DNA from: Blastococcus tunisiensis
GTDB lineage: Bacteria > Actinomycetota > Actinomycetes > Mycobacteriales > Geodermatophilaceae
NCBI RefSeq assembly: GCF_900112815.1
Contig: NZ_FOND01000005.1
Coordinates: forward strand, 186,001-250,000
Direction of reading: 5' to 3'
DNA: 64,000 nt
The notes under the pieces are model-generated. The model searched no databases. It was given only the letters and a program-made list of their open reading frames with translations, and was not told where the DNA came from. Made by a program: the position numbers and the translations under genes. Below are positions 10,915 to 19,279 of the stretch, one piece after another; position 1 is the first letter of the stretch, and each line of letters starts with the position of its first letter.

Positions 10915-10941
10915 GACCTCCCGTACCCGGGGGGTCTTTTT
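10915..10941 (+). terminator. Rho-independent attenuator terminator before cimA
   Basis: GACCTCCC (10915-10922) pairs with GGGGGGTC (10929-10936), including one G-T pair, followed by TTTTT (10937-10941). It lies 38 bases before cimA and after the leader peptide. Confidence 0.85.
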
Positions 10942-10979
10942 CGTGTTCGGGCCAGGCAGCCACCCCGGGAGACAGCACC

Positions 10980-12587
10980 GTGACCACCAGCGAGACCGAC
11001 TTCCACGTCTTCGACACCACCCTGCGCGACGGCGCCCAGCGCGAGGGCGTCAGCTACTCGGTCGCCGACAAGCTGGCCGTGGCCCGGCTGCTCGACGAGA
11101 TCGGCGTCGGCTACATCGAGGGCGGCTGGCCCGGCGCGCTGCCCAAGGACACGGAGTTCTTCGCGCGGGCCCGCACCGAGCTCAAGCTCCGGCACGCCCA
11201 GCTCGTCGCGTTCGGCGCCACCCGCAAGGCCGGAGTCCGCGTCGAGGACGACCGGCAGGTCCAGGCCCTGCTGGACGCCGGGACGCCGGTCGTCTGCCTG
11301 GTCGCCAAGTCCGACGTCCGGCACGTCCGGGAGGCGCTCCGGACGACGCTGGAGGAGAACCTGGCCATGGTCGCCGACACGGTGGCCTTCCTGGTCGGGC
11401 ACGGCCGGCGGGTGTTCCTGGACTGCGAGCACTTCTTCGACGGCTACGCGGCCGACCCCGACTACGGGGTGCAGGTCCTGCAGGCGGCGTTCGGGGCCGG
11501 CGCCGAGGTGGGGGTGCTGTGCGACACCAACGGCGGGATGCTGCCGATGGGCGTCGGCCGGGTGGTCGCCGACGTGCGCGCGCGCACGACGGGGAGGCTG
11601 GGCATCCACTGCCAGGACGACACCGGCTGCGCCGTCGCCAACACCCTCGCCGCCGTCGAGGCCGGCGTCACCCACGTGCAGGGCACGGCCAACGGCTACG
11701 GCGAGCGGGCCGGCAACGCCGACACGTTCGCCCTGATCGGCAACCTGGTGACCAAGATGGGTCTGCCCGTCGTCCCCGCGGAGTGCCTGCCGGAGCTGCA
11801 GCGGGTCAGCCACGCCATCGCGGAGCTGGCCAACATCGCCCCCGACGAGCACCAGCCCTTCGTCGGGGCGTCCGCCTTCGCGCACAAGGCCGGGCTGCAC
11901 GCCAGCGCCATCAAGGTGCGCCCGGAGCTCTACAACCACCTCGACCCGGCGGCCGTCGGCAACGACATGCGCATCCTCGTCACCGAGATGGCCGGCCGGG
12001 CGTCCATCGAGCTCAAGGGGCGCGAGCTCGGCGTCGACCTCGCTGGCCAGGGCGACGCCATCGGCCGGGTCGTCGACCAGGTGAAGGTGCTCGAGGCCGA
12101 CGGCTGGTCCTTCGAGGCCGCCGACGCCTCCTTCGAGCTGCTGCTGCGCGGCCAGCTGCCGGACGCGCCCCCGCCGCTGTTCGAGCTGGAGAGCTACCGC
12201 ACGTCGGTGGAGCACTGGGGCAACGGCGTCGTGGTCAGCGAGGCGACGGTGAAGGTGCACCTGCTGAACGAGGACGGCACCCGCGAGCGGGTCATCAGCA
12301 CCGGCGAGGGCAACGGGCCGGTCAACGCGCTGGACAACGCCCTCCGGCAGGCGCTGGTGAGCCGGCACCCGCAGCTCGCCGACGTGTCGCTGGCCGACTA
12401 CAAGGTCCGCATCCTCGGCTGGAAGGGCGGCACCAGCGCCACGACCCGCGTGCTGATCAGCACGACCGACGGGGTGGGGGAGTGGACCACCGTGGGGGTG
12501 CACGACAACATCGTGGAGGCCTCCTGGCACGCCCTCGTGGACGCGCTCACCTACGCGGTGGTGCGCCGCCCGGGGGCCGCGGGCTGA
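10980..12587 (+). CDS. cimA: (R)-citramalate synthase
   Basis: 535 residues. Condenses pyruvate and acetyl-CoA to citramalate, the entry to threonine-independent isoleucine synthesis. It has the DRE-TIM signature FDTTLRDGAQREGV near the N terminus, the metal-binding HCQDDTGCAVANTLAAVEAG and the GTANGYGERAGNAD region, and a C-terminal LeuA-type regulatory dimer domain (about 400-530). The opening matches the CimA branch (long form) rather than LeuA or homocitrate synthase; I am fairly sure but have run no tree. GGGAGA precedes GTG 10980. The leader peptide and terminator upstream indicate attenuation by isoleucine. Confidence 0.9.
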   Translation: MTTSETDFHVFDTTLRDGAQREGVSYSVADKLAVARLLDEIGVGYIEGGWPGALPKDTEFFARARTELKLRHAQLVAFGATRKAGVRVEDDRQVQALLDAGTPVVCLVAKSDVRHVREALRTTLEENLAMVADTVAFLVGHGRRVFLDCEHFFDGYAADPDYGVQVLQAAFGAGAEVGVLCDTNGGMLPMGVGRVVADVRARTTGRLGIHCQDDTGCAVANTLAAVEAGVTHVQGTANGYGERAGNADTFALIGNLVTKMGLPVVPAECLPELQRVSHAIAELANIAPDEHQPFVGASAFAHKAGLHASAIKVRPELYNHLDPAAVGNDMRILVTEMAGRASIELKGRELGVDLAGQGDAIGRVVDQVKVLEADGWSFEAADASFELLLRGQLPDAPPPLFELESYRTSVEHWGNGVVVSEATVKVHLLNEDGTRERVISTGEGNGPVNALDNALRQALVSRHPQLADVSLADYKVRILGWKGGTSATTRVLISTTDGVGEWTTVGVHDNIVEASWHALVDALTYAVVRRPGAAG

Positions 12588-12606
12588 GGTCGGGGCGCCG
12601 TCCCCG

Positions 12607-12987
12607 TCACACGGCTGGGACCCGGCTGCGGAGGAGGCAGAACTCGTTGTCCTCCGGGTCGGCCAGCACGTGCCAGCTCTCGTCGCCGCGCTGGCCGACG
12701 TCGGCGCGGGTGGCGCCCAGGCCCAGCAGCCGCGCCAGCTCCTCGTCCTGGTCGCGGTCGGTGGGGCTGACGTCGATGTGCAGCCGCACCTTGCCCGGCG
12801 TGGGACCGGCCACGGGCGCGAACACCAGCGTCGGTGCCGGGCCGCCGAAGCCGGCCTCCGGGCCGATCTCCACCGCCCCGTCGTCGTCCCGGCCGAGGAC
12901 CCGGTAGTCCAGGACGGCGGCCCAGAAGGCGGCGAGCGACTCGGGGTCGCGGCTGTCGACGACGAGCTCGGAGAAGCGGCAGGCCAT
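12607..12987 (-). CDS. VOC-superfamily (glyoxalase-like) protein
   Basis: 126 residues, one glyoxalase/bleomycin-resistance fold: an N-terminal FSELVVDSRDPESLAAFWAAVL strand-helix unit and a C-terminal VLADPEDNEFCLL metal-site strand ending in Glu. A His in RLHIDV and the Glu in NEFCLL could be metal ligands. The substrate cannot be told. It is convergent with cimA (19-base gap) and divergent from the FAH gene. Confidence 0.75.
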   Translation of the reverse strand: MACRFSELVVDSRDPESLAAFWAAVLDYRVLGRDDDGAVEIGPEAGFGGPAPTLVFAPVAGPTPGKVRLHIDVSPTDRDQDEELARLLGLGATRADVGQRGDESWHVLADPEDNEFCLLRSRVPAV

Positions 12988-13017
12988 GGGCGGACGGTAG
13001 GCAGGAAGCGGTCCGAC

Positions 13018-13023
13018 TAACCT
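13018..13023 (+). promoter_or_regulatory. -10 box of a likely leaderless FAH-gltX transcript
   Basis: TAACCT lies six bases before GTG 13030, with no Shine-Dalgarno sequence, fitting a leaderless start. Confidence 0.5.
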
Positions 13024-13029
13024 CGGTCC

Positions 13030-13842
13030 GTGCGCATCGTTCGTTTCGCCTCCCCCCAGGGCATGTCCTTCGGCGTCCTCGACGGAGACGGCCAGGTGGC
13101 CCAGATCGAGGGGCACCCCTTCGGCCGGATCTCCTTCACCGGGGCCCGCTACGCCCAGGCCGACATCCGGCTGCTCTCGCCGATCCTCCCGAGCAAGGTG
13201 GTCTGCGTGGGCAAGAACTACGCGGCGCACGTCGCGGAGATGAACACCGGGGACGCCCCGAAGGAGCCCCTGCTGTTCCTCAAGCCCTCGACGGCGGTGA
13301 TCGGCCCCGGCGACGCGATCCGCATCCCCCCGGGCAGCACGAACGTGCACCACGAGGCCGAGCTCGGCGTCGTCATCGGCGCCCGCGGGGCCCGGAACGT
13401 GACCCCGGATCAGGCGGCCGCCAGCATCTTCGGCTACACGATCGGCAACGACGTCACCGAGCGGGACATGCAGAAGAGCGACGGGCAGTGGACCCGCGCC
13501 AAGGGCTTCGACTCCTTCTGCCCGATCGGCCCCTGGATCGAGACCGACCTCGGCGGGCTGGGGCTGGACCCGGCCGACCTCGAGGTCACCTGCACGGTGG
13601 ACGGCGAGCCGCGGCAGCAGGGCCGCACCAGCCAGCTCATCTTCGACGTGTCGACGCTCGTCTCCTACATCTCGCAGGTGATGACGTTGCTGCCCGGTGA
13701 CGTCGTCCTCACCGGCACCCCGTCGGGGGTGGGCCCGATCCGCCCGGGCCAGCAGGTCGAGGTCACGATCCAGGGCCTGGGCTCGCTGACCAACACCGTG
13801 ACCGAGGCGGAGGGCGTCTCCACCGCCGGCGGCGCCCCGTGA
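13030..13842 (+). CDS. Fumarylacetoacetate hydrolase family protein
   Basis: 270 residues of the FAH superfamily, acting on 2-oxo-acids or acylpyruvates with Mg2+. The conserved [14 protein letters not shown], the metal ligands in [11 protein letters not shown] and [12 protein letters not shown], and the C-terminal [10 protein letters not shown] are present. Substrate is not determined; acylpyruvase-type hydrolysis or oxaloacetate decarboxylation is possible. The gene overlaps gltX by four bases (GTGA), the same neighbour as in mycobacteria. Confidence 0.85.
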   Translation: MRIVRFASPQGMSFGVLDGDGQVAQIEGHPFGRISFTGARYAQADIRLLSPILPSKVVCVGKNYAAHVAEMNTGDAPKEPLLFLKPSTAVIGPGDAIRIPPGSTNVHHEAELGVVIGARGARNVTPDQAAASIFGYTIGNDVTERDMQKSDGQWTRAKGFDSFCPIGPWIETDLGGLGLDPADLEVTCTVDGEPRQQGRTSQLIFDVSTLVSYISQVMTLLPGDVVLTGTPSGVGPIRPGQQVEVTIQGLGSLTNTVTEAEGVSTAGGAP

Positions 13843-15344
13843 CCCCTCCCGCGGGCGAGGTCCGGACGCGTTTCTGCCCGTCGCCCACCGGGATGGTGCA
13901 CGTCGGGCTGATGCGCACGGCGCTGTTCAACTGGGCGCACGCCCGGCACACCGGCGGCACGTTCGTCGTCCGGATCGAGGACACCGACGCCTCGCGGGAC
14001 TCCGAGGAGTCCTACCGGCACCTGCTCGACTGCCTGCGCTGGCTCGGGCTGGACTGGGACGAGGGGCCGGAGGTCGGGGGACCCCACGGGCCGTACCGGC
14101 AGTCCGAGCGGCGCGAGGTCTACGCCGACGTGGCGGCGAAGCTGCTCGCCGCCGGGCACGCCTACGAGTCCTTCTCGACCAACGAGGAGGTCGACGCCCG
14201 CCGCCGGACCGCGGGCCAGGACCCCAAGCTCGGGTACGACAACGCCGACCGGTTCCTCACCGATGCGCAGAAGGCGGCCTTCCGGGACGAGGGGCGGAGC
14301 CCGGTCCTGCGGCTGCGGATGCCCGACGAGGACCTGGTGTGGACCGACCTGGTGCGCGGCGAGGTGCGGTTCGGCGCCGGTTCGGTGCCGGACTTCGTCC
14401 TGGTCCGGGGCAACGGCGCGCCGCTCTACCCCTTCGTCAACCCCGTCGACGACGCGCTGATGGGCATCACCGACGTGCTGCGCGGCGAGGACCTCCTGCC
14501 GTCCACCCCGCGGCAGCTGGCGCTGTACGCGGCGCTCACCGACATCGGCGTCGCGACCGGCACCCCCCGCTTCGGGCACCTGCCCTACGTGACCGGTGAC
14601 GGCAACAAGAAGCTCTCCAAGCGCGATCCGCAGTCCAACCTCGACGTCTACCGCGAGCGCGGTTTCCTGCCCGAGGGATTCGCCAACTACCTGGCTCTGC
14701 TCGGCTGGTCGATCGCCGAGGACCGCGACATCTTCTCCATGGCGGAGATGGTCGAGGCCTTCGACGTCACCCGGGTGAGCGCCAACCCGGCCCGCTTCGA
14801 CCTCAAGAAGGCGGAGGCGATCAACGCCACGCACCTGCGGGCACTGCCGGTCGATGAGTTCGTCGAGCGGGTCACCCCCCATCTCGCCGGCGCCGGGCTG
14901 GTCGCACAGCCGCCGACCGCGGAGCAGCAGCGCATCCTCGAGGTCATCGCGCCGATGGCCCAGGAGCGGATGATCGTGCTCTCGGAGGCCGTGGGGCTGC
15001 TGCGGTTCCTCTTCGTGACCGACGTGGAGATCGAGCCCGCGGCCGCCGAGAAGCAGTTGGGCCCCGACGCCGCGGAGGTGCTGGACGCCGCGACCGCCGC
15101 GCTGAGCTCGCTGCCCGAGTGGTCCACCGCGCGGATCGAGGAGGCGCTGAGGACGGCGTTGGTCGACGGGCTCGGACGCAAGCCGCGCCAGGCCTTCGGG
15201 CCGGTGCGCGTGGCCGTGAGCGGGCGCACCGTGTCCCCGCCGCTCTACGAGTCCATCGAGCTGCTGGGCCGCGAGCGCACGCTCGCCCGCCTCGCCGCCG
15301 CCCGCGCCGTTCCCGCGGACGGCGGCGGACCGACCGCCGGATGA
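13839..15344 (+). CDS. gltX: Glutamyl-tRNA synthetase
   Basis: Class I aminoacyl-tRNA synthetase, 501 residues. The HIGH-type motif reads [19 protein letters not shown] (residues about 10-28) and the KMSKS-type motif KKLSKRD is near 258. Start GTG 13839 overlaps the previous gene by four bases. The tRNA-Glu and tRNA-Gln genes lie 1.4-3.4 kb downstream; in actinobacteria GltX also charges tRNA-Gln with Glu for later amidation by GatCAB, so the grouping is sensible. Confidence 0.96.
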   Translation: MTPPAGEVRTRFCPSPTGMVHVGLMRTALFNWAHARHTGGTFVVRIEDTDASRDSEESYRHLLDCLRWLGLDWDEGPEVGGPHGPYRQSERREVYADVAAKLLAAGHAYESFSTNEEVDARRRTAGQDPKLGYDNADRFLTDAQKAAFRDEGRSPVLRLRMPDEDLVWTDLVRGEVRFGAGSVPDFVLVRGNGAPLYPFVNPVDDALMGITDVLRGEDLLPSTPRQLALYAALTDIGVATGTPRFGHLPYVTGDGNKKLSKRDPQSNLDVYRERGFLPEGFANYLALLGWSIAEDRDIFSMAEMVEAFDVTRVSANPARFDLKKAEAINATHLRALPVDEFVERVTPHLAGAGLVAQPPTAEQQRILEVIAPMAQERMIVLSEAVGLLRFLFVTDVEIEPAAAEKQLGPDAAEVLDAATAALSSLPEWSTARIEEALRTALVDGLGRKPRQAFGPVRVAVSGRTVSPPLYESIELLGRERTLARLAAARAVPADGGGPTAG

Positions 15345-16576
15345 CCGGACCGGGGAGGGACCCCGCGCCCGAGGTGTACGAGGGGCCGCCGCCGACGCGA
15401 CGTCCCGAACCGTGGCAGCTGGCGCCGCCGTGGGCCGCGCCGCCGGCTCCCGGACCGTGGGGAGTCCCGCCCCAGGGGCCGCCACCGTGGCCGCAGCCCG
15501 AGCCGCCGCCGTGGGCTCTCGCCCGCTGGGGTCCCGGTGCCGTGGGCCCGGGCCCGGCCCCGGGGCCGTGGTCCCCGGTCCCGCCGCCGCCCGTGCTCCG
15601 GTGGGCGCCCCCGCCCGGCACTCCGCCGCACGACGAGCCGAGGACGTTCCTGCGGGCCATGCGCTCCCGTGACTGGGCCTGGTGGCGGCCGCTGCTGGGG
15701 CTGCTGCTGCTCGCCGTGGTGTACCTCGCCCTGAGCGTGGTGACCGCCGTCGCCGGGCTGTTCGGCGCCCTGGCGTCCGGCGCCGAGGTCGGCACGCTCC
15801 CGGACATCGACCTCGTGGAGTTCAGCAACCCCTGGGTCCTGCTGTTCCTCAACGCCTCGCTGATCGTCGCCATCCCCGCGGTCTGGATGGCCTGGGCCGT
15901 GGCGCACGGGATGCCCCGAGGCTGGTCCTCCTCGGTGCTGGCCCGGTTGCGCCGGCGCCTGCTGCTGCCGTACACCCTGCGCGCCCTGGCCACCCTCGGC
16001 GTCGGCATCGGCGTCTCGGTGCTGCTCGGCTTCACGGTGGGCGGCGAGGAGGTGACCGGGCCGGTGTCCTCGTTCGGCTGGTTGCTGGTCGTCGTCCTGC
16101 TGACGACGCCGTTGCAGTCGGCAGCCGAGGAGTACGTGTTCCGCGGCTACCTCAGCCAGACGATCGCCGGCTGGATCCGCGCACCCCAGGTCGGCGCGGT
16201 GGTGGCCGCACTGCTCACCGCCGCGCTGTTCGCGCTGGCGCACGGCCCTCAGGACCCGCTGACGTTCCTCGACCGCTTCGCCTTCGGGCTGGCCGCCTCG
16301 GCCGTCGTCTGGCTGACCGGCGGGCTGGAGGCGGCGATCGTGCTGCACGCGGTGAACAACGTGCTCGTGTTCGTGCTGGCCGGCAGCCTCGGGGAGGGGG
16401 TGGCGACCGACGAGGTCCCCGCCGGGATCGGCCTCGCGTTCGCCGTGGTCAGCCTCGCGTCGATGGGCGGCTACGTCGTCCTGGTCGCGCGGTCCCGCCG
16501 CCGGCTGCTGCCCGAGACGTGGACCGCGGCCGTCGACCTCCGGGTGCCGCAGCCCGCCCTCGTCCCGGCGCGCTGA
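15341..16576 (+). CDS. CPBP-family intramembrane metalloprotease
   Basis: 411 residues. The first 105 are rich in Pro, Trp and Gly, then about eight membrane helices. The Abi/CPBP motifs are present: EEYVFRG (EExxxR, near residue 262), FALAHG and LHAVNN, providing the catalytic Glu and His. ATG 15341 overlaps the gltX stop (ATGA). CPBP proteins process membrane proteins or act in self-immunity; no bacteriocin-like gene is adjacent, so a housekeeping protease is more likely. Confidence 0.88.
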   Translation: MTGPGRDPAPEVYEGPPPTRRPEPWQLAPPWAAPPAPGPWGVPPQGPPPWPQPEPPPWALARWGPGAVGPGPAPGPWSPVPPPPVLRWAPPPGTPPHDEPRTFLRAMRSRDWAWWRPLLGLLLLAVVYLALSVVTAVAGLFGALASGAEVGTLPDIDLVEFSNPWVLLFLNASLIVAIPAVWMAWAVAHGMPRGWSSSVLARLRRRLLLPYTLRALATLGVGIGVSVLLGFTVGGEEVTGPVSSFGWLLVVVLLTTPLQSAAEEYVFRGYLSQTIAGWIRAPQVGAVVAALLTAALFALAHGPQDPLTFLDRFAFGLAASAVVWLTGGLEAAIVLHAVNNVLVFVLAGSLGEGVATDEVPAGIGLAFAVVSLASMGGYVVLVARSRRRLLPETWTAAVDLRVPQPALVPAR

Positions 16577-16580
16577 CCGA

Positions 16581-16636
16581 GGACCGGACGTCCCCCCACG
16601 CCCCGCGAGCTCGGCGCGGGCCCCTGGGGGACGGTC
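16581..16636 (+). repeat. Palindromic intergenic element, diverged copy G
   Basis: GGACCGGACGTCCCCC (from 16581) and GGGGGACGGTC (16626-16636) form an imperfect outer stem with a three-base insertion. An inner CCCCGCG/CGCGGG stem follows the family layout. It lies just after the CPBP gene stop. Confidence 0.55.
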
Positions 16637-16720
16637 GTTCCCGTCGGTCACCGGGGGGTGGTGCCACCCCGGCCCGGCCGGTCGGGTATCGTCTTCTGCG
16701 GCGCCGCGAGGTGCCACCCA

Positions 16721-16792
16721 TGGGGTATGGGGTAATTGGCAGCCCGACGGTTTCTGGTTCCGTTAGTCTAGGTTCGAGTCCTGGTACCCCAG
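16721..16792 (+). tRNA. tRNA-Gln (anticodon CTG)
   Basis: 72 bases with a perfect 7-bp acceptor stem (TGGGGTA/TACCCCA), D stem GGGT/GCCC, T arm with TTCGAGT loop and discriminator G. The anticodon CTG is at 16754-16756. The last anticodon-stem pair (positions 31-39) is T-T. No CCA is encoded. Confidence 0.93.
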
Positions 16793-16840
16793 CGAGGAAG
16801 CATCGGTTCCTGGCGATGCAGCTCCTCCGCACCACCGCAC

Positions 16841-16913
16841 GGCCCCGTCGTCTAGCGGCCCAGGACGCCGCCCTCTCACGGCGGTAGCGAGGGTTCGAAT
16901 CCCTTCGGGGCTA
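16841..16913 (+). tRNA. tRNA-Glu (anticodon CTC), copy 1
   Basis: 73 bases; acceptor GGCCCCG/CGGGGCT (one G-T pair), anticodon stem CCGCC/GGCGG with CTC at 16875-16877, T loop TTCGAAT, discriminator A, no encoded CCA. It lies 48 bases after tRNA-Gln, probably in one transcript, and a terminator follows. Confidence 0.95.
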
Positions 16914-16920
16914 CAGCGAT

Positions 16921-16955
16921 CGAGAGCCCCCGGCCTTCCCGGCCGGGGGCTCTCG
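16921..16955 (+). terminator. Terminator after tRNA-Glu copy 1
   Basis: CGAGAGCCCCCGGCC (16921-16935) pairs perfectly with GGCCGGGGGCTCTCG (16941-16955), loop TTCCC. Confidence 0.85.
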
Positions 16956-17081
16956 GCGTCTGTCGGGACAGCCACGGTCGCGGTTCCGGTCCTGGCTCCG
17001 GACGCGAGTCGGGGGACGGCCACGGATCCGGTTCCGGTCGTGGGTCCGGTCGTGGCTCCGGGCGCGTCCTCCCTCAGCTCC

Positions 17082-17145
17082 GAGCGTCCTCCCGCACCGC
17101 CCACGCCGAGGGAGGACGCTCCATGATCAGGTTCCCTGATCATGG
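17082..17145. repeat. Two abutting perfect inverted repeats between the tRNA-Glu genes
   Basis: GAGCGTCCTCCC (17082-17093) is repeated inverted at 17110-17121. Sharing its last base, CCATGATCAGG (17121-17131) is repeated inverted at 17135-17145 around TTC. The CATGATCAGG arm is AT-rich for this genome. The 16914-17202 spacer otherwise holds short direct repeats of GGTTCCGGTC type and no gene that I can see. Confidence 0.8.
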
Positions 17146-17202
17146 CGGGGGCCGGGGGTGTGCGTCGCGGCGTCCGCGGCGCGTGGCAGAATGTGCGAGC
17201 AC

Positions 17203-17275
17203 GGCCCCGTCGTCTAGCGGCCTAGGACGCCGCCCTCTCACGGCGGTAGCGAGGGTTCGAATCCCTTCGGGGCTA
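17203..17275 (+). tRNA. tRNA-Glu (anticodon CTC), copy 2
   Basis: 73 bases, identical to copy 1 except for one base in the D loop (T in place of C). Anticodon CTC at 17237-17239. It has its own downstream terminator whose outer stem is the same as that of copy 1, so the whole tRNA-plus-terminator unit looks duplicated. Confidence 0.95.
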
Positions 17276-17282
17276 CACCGTG

Positions 17283-17316
17283 CGAGAGCCCCCGACCGGC
17301 AGGTCGGGGGCTCTCG
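17283..17316. terminator. Terminator after tRNA-Glu copy 2
   Basis: CGAGAGCCCCCGACC (17283-17297) pairs perfectly with GGTCGGGGGCTCTCG (17302-17316), loop GGCA. It also lies at the 3' end of the minus-strand oxidase gene and can serve both directions. Confidence 0.82.
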
Positions 17317-17359
17317 CCGTTCCCGGGAGTGCCCGGCTCCGCGGTCGGGATCCGGCGGC

Positions 17360-18463
17360 TCAGCCCGGCAGTACCGTGACCGGCACCCGCTGCACGAGGT
17401 TGTTCGCCATGCCCTGCCGGTTCCACTCCGGCTCGACCGGCTGGGTGCCCTGCTCGTCGGTGGCCCGCACCAGCAGCTCGTGCGCCCCGGGGGCCGCGGT
17501 CCACGCGCAGGTCCAGCCGCGCCAGGCGAACGGGTGGTCGGGGTCGGCCGGTCCGAGCGCGGCGTCCTCCCAGGTGCGGCCGCCGTCGGTGCTCACCTCC
17601 ACCCGCGTGACCGGGGCGCGCCCGGACCACGCCCGCCCCGACAGCGGCACGGCGCCGGCGCGGACGAACCGCTCCCGGGTCATGAAGTCCGGCCAGCCGG
17701 GCGGGGCCATCAGCGCGCGCGGCCGGATGCGGGTGACCGGGTCGCCGGCCTCCTCCGCGTCCACCTTCAGCCGGTAGGCCGTGGCGTTCTGGTAGCCGGT
17801 GAAGGGCTCGGTCAGCACGTCGATGCGGGTCAGCCACTTCACGTGGGCCATCCCGTACCAGCCGGGGACCAGCAGCCGCAGCGGCGCACCGTGCTGCGGC
17901 GGGAGCGGCTGCCCGTTCATCGCCCAGACCAGCAGCGCCTCCGGGTGCAGCGCGTCGGCCAGCGGCAGCCCCCGGGCGTAGTCCTGCTCGACGCCGCGCT
18001 CCACGCCGTGGTCGGCACCGGTGAAGGCGACGTCGACGGCGGCGGGGGAGATCCCGGCCTCCTCCAGCAGCGGGGCCAGCGGCGTGCCGGTCCACTCCGC
18101 CGTCCCGACGGCCTCCAGCAGCCAGGGCTGGCTGACCGGCCGCGGCTCGAGTCGGGCCCGGCCGTTGCCGGCGCACTCGAGCAGCACGCGGGAGGTGACC
18201 GCAGGCCGCCGCACCAGGTCGTCGAGGCGGAGGGCGAGCGGACGGTCGACGGCGCCACCGATGCGGAGCTGCCAGGAGGCCGGGTCGACGGCGGGGATGT
18301 CGAAGTGGGTGAGCACGTAGTGCAACCCGGGCGGGGTCACGTCGTACCGGAGGGCCTCCAGGGGCAGGCCGTGGTTGCGGGTGGCCAGGGCGAGCTCGTC
18401 GAGGCCGATGCCCTCGCCGGGCTCGGCGATCCGGGCCATCCCGCGGTTCTCGGTGGCGGTCAT
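17360..18463 (-). CDS. Sulfite-oxidase-family molybdopterin oxidoreductase
   Basis: 367 residues. The molybdopterin domain carries the Mo-ligand cysteine in VLLECAGNGRA and the conserved GVEQDYARGLPL and WYGMAHVKWL segments; a C-terminal Mo-co dimerisation domain follows (about 235-367, ending RVPVTVLPG). There is no haem domain and no Tat signal at the chosen start, so it appears cytoplasmic, unlike YedY/MsrP or SorA. The electron acceptor is unknown. It is four bases from the M23 gene and the last gene of the arsR-M23-oxidase unit. Confidence 0.85.
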   Translation of the reverse strand: MTATENRGMARIAEPGEGIGLDELALATRNHGLPLEALRYDVTPPGLHYVLTHFDIPAVDPASWQLRIGGAVDRPLALRLDDLVRRPAVTSRVLLECAGNGRARLEPRPVSQPWLLEAVGTAEWTGTPLAPLLEEAGISPAAVDVAFTGADHGVERGVEQDYARGLPLADALHPEALLVWAMNGQPLPPQHGAPLRLLVPGWYGMAHVKWLTRIDVLTEPFTGYQNATAYRLKVDAEEAGDPVTRIRPRALMAPPGWPDFMTRERFVRAGAVPLSGRAWSGRAPVTRVEVSTDGGRTWEDAALGPADPDHPFAWRGWTCAWTAAPGAHELLVRATDEQGTQPVEPEWNRQGMANNLVQRVPVTVLPG

Positions 18464-18466
18464 GGG

Positions 18467-19279
18467 TCAGTGTCCGGCCGGGCGGGCGGCGGCGTCCAGT
18501 ACTTCGTCGTCCGCCGGCAGGCCGTCGCCGCCGTCGGCCGCGCCGCCCCGGAACGCCATCGGCCGGCCGCAGGCGCCGGCGATCCACGGCGAGTCGGTCA
18601 GCTGCACGTGCAGGTGCGGCTCGCTGCTGTTGCCCGAGTTGCCGCACTCGGCCACCTGCCGGCCGGCGTCGACGGCGTCCCCGACGGCCACCCGCACGGA
18701 GCCGCGGCGCAGGTGCGCCAGCACCGCGTACGTGCCGTCGCCGGCGTCCACGACGACGTGGTTGCCGAGCAGCCACCGGCTGCCGGCCACCTGGCGCACG
18801 AAGCCCTCGACGACCACCAGGAACACGAGGGACAGCCAGCCGCTGCGGGCCCGGTGGTCGCGGCGCCGGTCGTGCACCCGGACGACCGTGCCGGGAACGG
18901 GGGAGCGGATCGGCAGCCCGAAGGCCGGGTAGTCGGTGACCGGCCGCCACTGGCCGCCGGACCCGAACGCCGGCCGCCCACCGTCGGCCGGCTCGGCCGC
19001 CAGGTCGATCGCCCAGGTCTGCCCGAGGCCGTGGGTGCCGTGCGAGGGCACCTTCGTCGCGGGGGAGTTCAGCGCCCGCCAGGGGCCGTCCACGGGCGGC
19101 TCGACGACGCGCACCGGCGCGTCCGGGGGCCCGACCCGGTCCAGGACGATGAACGCGACCAGCAGCAGGAAGCCGATCAGCGGGCCCAGGGTCACGCCGA
19201 TCTCACCCGCGGCGATGAGCAGCACGCCGGGGACCAGCAGCAGCGGACGGGTCCGGGCGGCGGCACGGCGCGGGTTCAT
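18467..19279 (-). CDS. Membrane-anchored M23 (LytM-type) peptidase
   Basis: 270 residues. Two hydrophobic segments (about 11-46) anchor the protein, followed by a LytM domain with HGLGQTWAIDL, the YAVLAHLRRGSVRVAVGD core and the catalytic EPHLHVQ. Family members cut peptidoglycan or capsular peptide bridges outside the cell, but some are degenerate scaffolds; the HxxxD-type first motif here is H-G-L-G-Q-T-W-A-I-D, longer than usual, so activity is uncertain. The start overlaps the arsR stop by four bases (ATGA on the minus strand), so the two are translationally coupled. Confidence 0.8.
   Translation of the reverse strand: MNPRRAAARTRPLLLVPGVLLIAAGEIGVTLGPLIGFLLLVAFIVLDRVGPPDAPVRVVEPPVDGPWRALNSPATKVPSHGTHGLGQTWAIDLAAEPADGGRPAFGSGGQWRPVTDYPAFGLPIRSPVPGTVVRVHDRRRDHRARSGWLSLVFLVVVEGFVRQVAGSRWLLGNHVVVDAGDGTYAVLAHLRRGSVRVAVGDAVDAGRQVAECGNSGNSSEPHLHVQLTDSPWIAGACGRPMAFRGGAADGGDGLPADDEVLDAAARPAGH

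Noticed and set aside
10841-10979. T-box riboswitch before cimA
   Set aside because: The region is too short, has no T-box sequence or specifier loop, and holds a clear Ile-rich leader frame instead.
15341-16576. CPBP protein as bacteriocin immunity factor
   Set aside because: No precursor peptide, exporter or other bacteriocin gene is nearby; the gene is coupled to gltX.
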